Below are positions 55,115 to 61,049 of a stretch of 61,049 nucleotides of DNA, piece after piece. The notes beneath the pieces are model-generated. The model was not told where the DNA came from. It saw only the letters and a list, made by a program, of their open reading frames with translations, and made no database searches. The stretch is from Planktothrix sp. FACHB-1365. Lineage in GTDB: Bacteria; Cyanobacteriota; Cyanobacteriia; Cyanobacteriales; Microcoleaceae. The position numbers were made by a program, and so were the translations under genes. Location: the NCBI RefSeq assembly GCF_014697575.1, contig NZ_JACJSC010000033.1, positions 1 through 61,049 on the forward strand. Reading direction: 5' to 3'. Position 1 is the first letter of the stretch. Every line of letters starts with the position of its first letter.

Positions 55115-55915
55115 TTAGGCTCCCATTCCTGAATATTGTTTTAATCCTTGTTTCCATAACCAACGATTGATGATAAAAAATAAGGTTCCCCACAAGAATA
55201 TCATCAATAAACCTCGAACTATATCAACGGGAAATCCTACAATAATAGAAGCCGGAAAATAAACCAGGTAAGGAAAGGGAGTCCATAAGGTTAGTTCCCG
55301 AATCAAGGGCGGAAACACTTCTAAAGGTGCAATGATTCCTGATAGAAATAAATAAGGTAAATACCAAATTTGTTCAATAGCACTCGCTCGTTCTGTCCAA
55401 AAGGAAAATAAAGCAAAGGTATATTGAATAATAAATCGTAGCATAAAAGCCAGGATTAAGATTAATAAAAATAACAAGATTTGTCCTAAACTGGGTATCC
55501 AAAAGGATTGAGGATAAAGGGCAAAAAATAAAAGAATTAGCCCTGCAATAAAGGGAAGGCGGGCAAATCGTTCCGCAATATGGCTGAGAAAATGATGCCA
55601 TACAGGATCAATGGGCTGTAATAATCGAGGGGATAGTTTTCCTTGAACGACTTCTTTTTCAAATTCCCAAATCACCCAAACAACATTAGCTTGTCTCACA
55701 ATAAAGGCGGCTAAAAAATATCGAGCAAATTCAAGTTCACTCAGTTCAATATTTTGGGTTTGGGAGGCTTTAATCCAAATTCCCATTAAAATAAAAGGCA
55801 AGGAACCAGACAATGCCCATAAAAATAATTCGGCTCGATATTCGACCATGTAGGCATAGTATGTTAGCAGTAAAGTTTGAGCGATTTTTAAAATATATTT
55901 CATAAAATTATTCAA
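55115..55915 (-). CDS. ABC-2-type transporter permease
   Basis: 266 residues with six hydrophobic segments. The pattern YYAYMVEYRAELFLWALSGSLPFILMGIWI, KEVVQGKLSPRLLQPIDPVWHH and YLPYLFLSGIIAPLEVFPP matches ABC-2 permeases of the DUF990 type. These usually work as a pair of permeases plus one ATPase; the partners are not in the window. It overlaps the upstream GT2 gene by eight bases, so the two are translationally coupled and may act in export or surface-polymer synthesis. The ligand is unknown. Confidence 0.82.
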   Translation of the reverse strand: MNNFMKYILKIAQTLLLTYYAYMVEYRAELFLWALSGSLPFILMGIWIKASQTQNIELSELEFARYFLAAFIVRQANVVWVIWEFEKEVVQGKLSPRLLQPIDPVWHHFLSHIAERFARLPFIAGLILLFFALYPQSFWIPSLGQILLFLLILILAFMLRFIIQYTFALFSFWTERASAIEQIWYLPYLFLSGIIAPLEVFPPLIRELTLWTPFPYLVYFPASIIVGFPVDIVRGLLMIFLWGTLFFIINRWLWKQGLKQYSGMGA

Positions 55916-56936
55916 TTAAAATTATTTTTTTGATTAAAGGTTTTGTTTCTTTGTTGAGCATCAATAATTGTTTGATTTTTAACCATTGCTGTTTTCGATT
56001 TAAAATGGAAGACAGTAACAATTTCCAAGCTTTGGGAGACAAAATAGAGGTTGAGGATAAAGAAAAAGCATTTACTATTTTAGCTTTTTTGAGAGCGACA
56101 ATACTCCAATGTAATTTGAGATAATTACGGATATCTTGAAGGCTAGGAAGATAGATTTTATAGTCTCTCTGAACCAGGTGATAGAGTTTTTCTTTAATTA
56201 AAATATTAGTATCAAGTCGTTTTTCCAAAGAAATCTGTTGATTATAAGCTCCGGGCCATATTGTTCGATAAGCTAAACATTTATTAATAAAAATTGCATC
56301 GCCAAATTGAGCAATTCTAATCCACGAATCAATATCATCACAGTTAGCATCTAAACTGGAATCCCAACCCCCGGACTGAATAAATGCGTCTCTACGATAG
56401 GCGACTTGAATGGGTGTTCCAAAGGGAATTTGTTCGAGAAGCATTCCATAATGAATGTCTTCTTGGGGAATATAAAATACTTTTCCAGGGCCAATAATTC
56501 GAGTTCGACTGAGTTCTTTTTCATAGGGATCAACTTGGGCAGCTTGACAGGAACAAATCACAACTTGGGATGTGGAAGTTTGACTTTTATGAATTTGATA
56601 GGCACTAATTGCCTGAATCATTTCTTCAATACAATCTGTTGCTAAATAATCATCATCATCTACGGGTTTAATCCACTCTCCAGACGCTACAGCAACTCCT
56701 GCGTTCATCGTGGCTGAATGACCTTGATTAGTGGGGTTACGATGGTAAACCAGCCGATAATCCTCTTTTGTTTTTAAGGATGCAGATAATTTTTGAACAT
56801 ACTCTTCAGTACCATCCGTCGAATAATCATCAACAACAACCACTTCACAAGGCACAGTTTGATTTAAGGCAGAATCAATTGCCCGTTTTAGTAAAGTTAT
56901 TCGATTATAGGTTGTAATCACGATGCTAAATTTCAT
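55908..56936 (-). CDS. Family 2 glycosyltransferase
   Basis: 342 residues. The GT-A fold starts at residue 1 (FSIVITTYNRITLLKRAIDSALNQTV). VVVDDYSTDGTEEYV and KPVDDDDYL give the nucleotide-sugar and metal-binding aspartates. DANCDDIDSWIRIAQFGD fits the acceptor/catalytic region. A helical C-terminus (~255-342) is not membrane-spanning. The sugar and acceptor cannot be read from sequence. Its stop overlaps the ABC-2 permease start. Confidence 0.88.
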   Translation of the reverse strand: MKFSIVITTYNRITLLKRAIDSALNQTVPCEVVVVDDYSTDGTEEYVQKLSASLKTKEDYRLVYHRNPTNQGHSATMNAGVAVASGEWIKPVDDDDYLATDCIEEMIQAISAYQIHKSQTSTSQVVICSCQAAQVDPYEKELSRTRIIGPGKVFYIPQEDIHYGMLLEQIPFGTPIQVAYRRDAFIQSGGWDSSLDANCDDIDSWIRIAQFGDAIFINKCLAYRTIWPGAYNQQISLEKRLDTNILIKEKLYHLVQRDYKIYLPSLQDIRNYLKLHWSIVALKKAKIVNAFSLSSTSILSPKAWKLLLSSILNRKQQWLKIKQLLMLNKETKPLIKKIILIE

Positions 56937-57106
56937 CGTACTGCCTCGCTTAAGAGTCTGCTCATTCAGTTACTATTTAGCCTAACACATCTGCTCACTC
57001 TTCAGAAATTGATGAGCTACGCTTTTCTTTTAGATGTGTTTAAAAAGGGGTGTTAGTCTCGAATTTTGAAAGGCAGATTACAACGTCTAAGTTAAAAAAA
57101 TTAACG

Positions 57107-57146
57107 TTTAGAAATCAGTTTTATTTTTATAAAACTGATTTCTAAA
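57107..57146. repeat. Perfect 16-bp stem hairpin
   Basis: TTTAGAAATCAGTTTT pairs perfectly with AAAACTGATTTCTAAA around ATTTTTAT. It sits in the 465-bp gap between GT2 and the carotenoid oxygenase, both on the minus strand, and may end the oxygenase transcript. A GTTAAAAAAATTAAC palindrome lies nearby (~57091-57105). Nothing else is seen in the gap. Confidence 0.6.
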
Positions 57147-57401
57147 AAAAGTCAACTAATCAATTTTTATTAAACATCGAGTGATAGAGTTTAACGATTA
57201 ATTAACACTTCAGAAAAAGTATACCAGATTTATTCCTCTGTTGACAAGTATAACACCGCTTCCAAATCTTCTGCTTGAGCCAATCAGCCTTTTCTCACAG
57301 TCTCTTGCCAGGTTAGTCCCTATAAAAAAATTCTACGCCTCTTTCAGGGATCAGGAGAACGTAGAACGTAAAAGTTATGAAATTTAACAATTATTCCTCC
57401 C

Positions 57402-58877
57402 TTAAGGGGTTACAAAAGTGCCGTGTAAACCGTAAGGGATATGATGTTTTAAGTGTAATCGGGCGATCGCTCCTTGAGTCAAGTCTCGACCATCCAAAAT
57501 CACAATATCTGAACGATGGTGATGGGAATCATAGACCACCGTTAATAGCCATCCATCATCTTCTGCGATCGCATTTTTACGCGGAACAAATACAGGTTCA
57601 CTCACAAATCCTTCCGGTGCAGCGCTCCACAATTGACGCTGCTGGGTGTTTAAATCTAGTTTGAGAATTGCTTGTAATGGTGCATTTCCTTGAGGAGAAT
57701 GGGCGGCTCCTAAATATAAATAACGGTAAGGTCTACCCATTAAATTCGGATGTAAAGCTGGAAATTCACAACAGCGAGATTCAATTCTCTCCCTCTCTAC
57801 TTTTTCAGTAGTTAAATCTAAAGAAAAACGCCAGAGTTGTCCCGGATCTAAACGAGAAAAATCCGTTTCTCGATAATCGTCATTGGGGCGAACTTCGGGG
57901 AGGGATTCATAACAGATAGAATCTACAATAATTCTATCTTGATCTTCATAAGCATTGGCGTGATGGAATACAAAACCCGATGAGGTTTCAAAATATTTAA
58001 TTTTGCCCGAATTACGGGGAATCACAATAATTTTAGTCGGTTCTTTGGGTTCAAATTTAATACATTCCCCTGCTCCTGAGAATCCCAATAAATAGGGAAT
58101 GGGATTAAATTTTACTGGATTTTGGAAGAAAATACAATAATTTGGAGTCATGGCAAAATCGTGAATAAAGGCAAATCCTGGAACGGAATGAACCTGTTTT
58201 TTCAGTAACTTTCCTTGAGTAGAAATTTCATAAATTGTAATGAGGGTGGATAATTTTGGTTTAATTGAAAAATTGACTAAACACGGTTCACCGCCATTTT
58301 TTTCACAATTTGGATCAATCCGAACATGAGCCGCAAACCCATCTCCGGGTTCTAAAATCCCATCTAAATCATCAATTCCTATAGTTTCTAAGGTATGCGG
58401 ATCAAGTCGATACGGTTGAGCTGCTTCCCACAACGCTAAGAGTTTTCCCGCCCAATAAATAACTTGAGTATTGGCAATATTTTTAATTCGTAAATCCATA
58501 AAATTTGCCAACCAGCCCCCCGGTTTTTGAGTTCCAAAAACACCCCGATAGAGAATTTTTCCAGCCTTTTGTTCTTCTACATAACCTTGGGTTCGCACAA
58601 ATCGATTACAATAATGGGCGCGACCCTTTGTAAAACGAATCGCAGATATCATGCCATCCCCATCAAAAGGATGACGAAAAGCTTGTCCATTAATCTCTAA
58701 TAAACCGGGGCCATTACGATAAAGGGTTCCTTCTAATTCGGGAGGAATTTCTCCCTCAATATCATCAATCCAGTAATCATATTCATTCGGTTGAGACAGA
58801 TAACCTTTTTGCCAAGCTTGGAGATCGTAGGATAAGGAGTCAGAGGGATTTAAAGAGGTAGAAATCAGATTCTGCAT
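57402..58877 (-). CDS. Carotenoid cleavage oxygenase (apocarotenoid oxygenase-like)
   Basis: 491 residues of the RPE65/carotenoid oxygenase family, a seven-bladed propeller with a non-heme iron. The four His ligands fit AAHVRIDP, IHDFAMTPN, FHHANAYED and the C-terminal YGLHGTF. GTLYRNGPG and HPFDGDGMI at the N-terminus are typical. It cleaves a carotenoid or apocarotenoid double bond with O2; retinal formation is one possibility. The gene starts 14 bases after the BT1 carrier stop, indicating a shared transcript. Confidence 0.92.
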   Translation of the reverse strand: MQNLISTSLNPSDSLSYDLQAWQKGYLSQPNEYDYWIDDIEGEIPPELEGTLYRNGPGLLEINGQAFRHPFDGDGMISAIRFTKGRAHYCNRFVRTQGYVEEQKAGKILYRGVFGTQKPGGWLANFMDLRIKNIANTQVIYWAGKLLALWEAAQPYRLDPHTLETIGIDDLDGILEPGDGFAAHVRIDPNCEKNGGEPCLVNFSIKPKLSTLITIYEISTQGKLLKKQVHSVPGFAFIHDFAMTPNYCIFFQNPVKFNPIPYLLGFSGAGECIKFEPKEPTKIIVIPRNSGKIKYFETSSGFVFHHANAYEDQDRIIVDSICYESLPEVRPNDDYRETDFSRLDPGQLWRFSLDLTTEKVERERIESRCCEFPALHPNLMGRPYRYLYLGAAHSPQGNAPLQAILKLDLNTQQRQLWSAAPEGFVSEPVFVPRKNAIAEDDGWLLTVVYDSHHHRSDIVILDGRDLTQGAIARLHLKHHIPYGLHGTFVTP

Positions 58878-58891
58878 TTGAGATAATCAGG

Positions 58892-60253
58892 TTAAAGGTT
58901 GACAGTTAATTGTTCCCGTTCAGAGGGGGCAAGGTTAAGACTTAAAGGTTCCATTTCTGCATTATTATCGGGCAACCAATGAATAAAAAGAAGCGGTAAT
59001 AAGGTGCTAAGATTGGTTACAATTACCAAGAGCCATAATTGGTTAAAGTTGGTTTCAGTAATTCCAAACCAATGAGTTAGTAAAGCCCCCAATTCATAAG
59101 AAATTAATACGGCTGAATTGGAAACAGACATTAATAAGGCAAATAACGTGGCTTCTACCCCAGGGGGACATAAACGGGCTGATAATACTAAAACAGGCAT
59201 ATAGGCAATTTGTCCCATAACTGCCAAAATCAAACTATCTCCTAAACTAAACCAATGATCATCAATCCCTAGGGCACGATTGGTATGGGTCACTAATAAC
59301 AACATGGTCATTCCCAATACCGTTGAGATCAGGGTTGACCAGAAGAAGATATTCCGAAAGGAAACCGACTTAAGAAAGCGTTGAAATAGCCAAACTCCCA
59401 CCAAAGAAGCAAAACTGGTCACTAAACGAACTCGCCCTAAAAATTCCGGTTGAAATCCTAATTCATTCGTCGTAAAAAAGAAAAAAGCAGCATCAGCCGT
59501 TGGTGTTGATTGCAAAACAAAAATAAAGGCTGTAGGCAACCAAATCGATTTTTGTGTTATGGCTTGACGCAAATTTTTGAGTTGAGATTTGATTCTTTTC
59601 CCGTTCAAGTTTTCCGGTATCACTTCTTCTGTAATCAATCCGGTGACTAAGGAAACAATTAAGGGAAAAGTAGCGGTCATGAGAAATATCGTTTGGGGGT
59701 TAAATTTTTCTAACAGAAAACCGCTTAAATAAGCTGTAATTAATCCTCCTATTGCCATTGATCCCCAACAGGCTGATTGTAAAGACCCGATATGACTGAT
59801 AGATTCATGACGTGCTCGTTCCACAACCAAAGAATCAACAATCACATCGCTAATTGCTACAGAAAGGGAACTCAATATAATTACACCCGCAGCCGCCCAG
59901 GGAGTATGCACAATTGTAGCTAGGGCAACCCAGGATGAGGCTCCTAATAGTCCCGATAGAATTAAATAGGGGCGACGACGATAGCCAAAAATGGGTAAAC
60001 CGTCGGAAATAAACCCAAATAAAGGTTTTATAACCCAAGGCAGGGGGACAATTCCCAGTAAAACCGAGACTTCCACTGGACTCATCGCCAATTCATCCTT
60101 GAGGAAAAAACTCACTGCTAAACGAGCCAGTCCTAAGATTCCTTGGACAAAGTACACCAGTAAAATGGCGATCAGTTCTGGGGTGGGCTCATTGTCAAAA
60201 AATAGGGTCTTCTGAAAGAATTGCTGGAGTTTCTCGATGCTTGTTGAAGCCAT
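58892..60253 (-). CDS. BT1/folate-biopterin-type MFS transporter
   Basis: 453 residues from ATG 60253 (MASTSIEKLQQFFQK); a longer frame to 60367 adds 38 residues with no conservation expected, so it is not used. About 12 membrane segments are visible. GIVPLPWVIKPLFGFISDGLPIFGYRRRPYL matches the BT1 family signature (folate/pteridine carriers). Cyanobacterial and plastid members carry folates. It probably shares a transcript with the carotenoid oxygenase. The substrate is inferred from the family only. Confidence 0.85.
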   Translation of the reverse strand: MASTSIEKLQQFFQKTLFFDNEPTPELIAILLVYFVQGILGLARLAVSFFLKDELAMSPVEVSVLLGIVPLPWVIKPLFGFISDGLPIFGYRRRPYLILSGLLGASSWVALATIVHTPWAAAGVIILSSLSVAISDVIVDSLVVERARHESISHIGSLQSACWGSMAIGGLITAYLSGFLLEKFNPQTIFLMTATFPLIVSLVTGLITEEVIPENLNGKRIKSQLKNLRQAITQKSIWLPTAFIFVLQSTPTADAAFFFFTTNELGFQPEFLGRVRLVTSFASLVGVWLFQRFLKSVSFRNIFFWSTLISTVLGMTMLLLVTHTNRALGIDDHWFSLGDSLILAVMGQIAYMPVLVLSARLCPPGVEATLFALLMSVSNSAVLISYELGALLTHWFGITETNFNQLWLLVIVTNLSTLLPLLFIHWLPDNNAEMEPLSLNLAPSEREQLTVNL

Positions 60254-60431
60254 CAGGATTAAGTCAAGAAAGATTAAGAAATGTGAATATCCTAGATCAT
60301 AACCTGTGGACTGTTGAATGGGGACCTTGCCCATTCCCGATGATCTGATTGGGTGACACGGGAGCAAAAATATGAGTTTTGAGTCTATAGACTTGGGATT
60401 CTACAAAAATAAAAGGAGCTTATCCAATCAA

Positions 60432-60459
60432 CTGCTGATCCAGAAGATCGGCAGTTTTT
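60432..60459 (+). terminator. Intrinsic terminator on the plus strand
   Basis: CTGCTGATC pairs with GATCGGCAG and is followed by TTTTT. Both neighbouring genes are on the minus strand, so this points to a plus-strand transcript, perhaps a small RNA starting near 60385. Confidence 0.4.
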
Positions 60460-60486
60460 CTGTTGAGCCGGGAAGCAGGAAGGCTC

Positions 60487-60894
60487 TTACTCCTCATCGA
60501 GATGTTCAGCAACGGCTTGGTAGAGTTCGAGAACATGGTGATCTTGTAGGCGATAATAAACTTTACGGCCTTGTTTTTGATAACTGACAAGTCGCATTGT
60601 TCTCAAGACGCGCAATTGATGAGAAACGGCGGATTCACTCATCTCTAAAATTTGGGCTAAATCGCAAACGCAGAGTTCTTGTTTTGCCAAGATCGATAAT
60701 AACCGTAACCGATTGGCATCCCCCAAAAGACTGAAAAATTCTGCCATTCGTTGGGCTTTTTCCAGATGTAAACCTTGATGTTTTAAAGGATTAATCTGCT
60801 CAATATCAATAATCGGGTGTAAATCACAGTTGGGTGTTTCAATTTGTTCCCATTGTTGAACGGCTACTTGACTTTGATCAGATTCAGATTGCAT
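60487..60894 (-). CDS. ArsR/SmtB-family metal-sensing repressor
   Basis: 135 residues. The winged helix-turn-helix is clear: [59 protein letters not shown] gives the alpha-3 cysteine site, and the C-terminal helix [18 protein letters not shown] has the Asp-x-His...His-x-x-Glu pattern of the alpha-5 zinc site seen in SmtB and ZiaR. It is most likely a zinc (or related metal) sensor. A perfect palindrome upstream and a divergent gene fit autoregulation plus control of a metal-handling gene. Confidence 0.9.
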   Translation of the reverse strand: MQSESDQSQVAVQQWEQIETPNCDLHPIIDIEQINPLKHQGLHLEKAQRMAEFFSLLGDANRLRLLSILAKQELCVCDLAQILEMSESAVSHQLRVLRTMRLVSYQKQGRKVYYRLQDHHVLELYQAVAEHLDEE

Positions 60895-60941
60895 TCGGCA
60901 TAAATTCTTAGTGGATCTATTCCCGATACTTTTTTGCTAAC

Positions 60942-60955
60942 ATTTGTTAACAAAT
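60942..60955. promoter_or_regulatory. Likely ArsR/SmtB operator
   Basis: ATTTGTTAACAAAT is a perfect 14-bp palindrome centred between the repressor and the divergent gene at 60997. A second inverted repeat, GTTAAG/CTTAAC, lies at 60962-60980. SmtB-type operators are imperfect AT-rich palindromes in this position. Confidence 0.6.
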
Positions 60956-60996
60956 ACATAAGTTAAGATAATTTCTTAACCAAGGCGTATCAACCA

Positions 60997-61049
60997 ATGC
61001 ACGAAGGAAAATCCCTCGCGCACCATTTAGATCCCTGTCCATCTTTAAT
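60997..61049 (+). CDS. 5' end of a gene divergent from the ArsR repressor (runs off window)
   Basis: ATG 60997 opens a frame of 17 codons (MHEGKSLAHHLDPCPSL) to the window end. By context it could be a metal efflux pump or metal-binding protein under the repressor's control. The early His/Cys residues are compatible but too few to identify it. Confidence 0.4.
   Translation, partial: MHEGKSLAHHLDPCPSL

Noticed and set aside
57377-57664. 95-residue plus-strand frame
   Set aside because: It is antisense to the end of the carotenoid oxygenase gene.
60372-60587. 71-residue plus-strand frame
   Set aside because: It overlaps the ArsR gene in antisense and contains the terminator hairpin.

Overview
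The window comes from a cyanobacterial chromosome, most likely a filamentous Oscillatoriales-type organism (Planktothrix-like; the genus is an inference). The lineage markers are cytochrome c-550 (psbV) with its paralogue psbV2, plastocyanin, the arginine dihydrolase/ornithine cyclodeaminase AgrE, a carotenoid oxygenase, a BT1-type carrier and many GCGATCGC (HIP1) sites. The DNA is unusually rich in small repeats: heptamer tandem repeats, hairpin repeats and MITE-like elements sit in most intergenic regions.

Layout. 1-4.1 kb: the 5' end of an ISAs1-family element, a truncated MITE, and a 1148-residue TPR-CHAT protein. 4.1-6.4 kb: a HAD-like protein, small conserved proteins and prepilin peptidase. 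6.4-8.9 kb: an intact group II intron on the minus strand, encoding a reverse transcriptase/maturase with HNH domain. 9.0-13.9 kb: accD, psbV, psbV2, petE (minus) and four small cyanobacterial genes. 14.1-15.5 kb: a CobD-like decarboxylase and HU (minus). 16.1-21.4 kb: the pilMNOQ pilus operon (minus). 21.6-23.3 kb: an IscB nuclease gene behind a structured leader that fits an omega/HEARO RNA. 23.3-26.6 kb: an orphan sugar-binding lipoprotein, a PhzF-like enzyme and a decayed IS630-family element. 26.9-29.0 kb: agrE. 29.0-30.6 kb: a MITE with a clear target duplication and a NucS-like nuclease gene. 30.7-35.5 kb: xanthine dehydrogenase genes xdhA, xdhB and xdhC. 35.6-36.4 kb: a DIP1984-family gene with a strong promoter and perfect SD, followed by a candidate structured RNA with a tRNA-type T-arm. 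36.6-41.8 kb: acyl-CoA/ACP synthetase, YlqD, pyruvate dehydrogenase E2 and an MDR oxidoreductase. 41.9-43.4 kb: a decayed ISAs1-family element and an 85-bp tandem array. 43.4-54.5 kb: a C39-like peptidase, an SGNH hydrolase, a Ser/Thr kinase, a 53-bp tandem array, tRNA-Ser(GCU), two pentapeptide-repeat proteins, a possible orphan toxin/immunity pair and a J-less DnaJ-C protein. 54.5-61 kb: glyoxalase I, an ABC-2 permease overlapping a GT2 glycosyltransferase, a carotenoid oxygenase/BT1 carrier pair, and an ArsR/SmtB repressor divergent from a gene that runs off the window.

Genes that work together: PilD (5297) processes pilins for the machine built by PilMNOQ; XdhC serves the XdhAB molybdoenzyme; PsbV and plastocyanin act in the photosynthetic chain; AccD, the acyl synthetase and the PDH E2 all touch acetyl-CoA and fatty-acid metabolism; the ArsR/SmtB protein probably controls the divergent gene through a perfect 14-bp palindrome.

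The most interesting items are the intact IscB with its omega-RNA leader, the DIP1984/tRNA-like RNA locus, the 201-bp MITE family with a 7-bp target duplication, the two tandem arrays built on the same palindrome, and the orphan toxin/immunity-like pair next to a lone CRISPR-repeat-like sequence. All assignments come from reading the sequence; no searches or folding programs were run.
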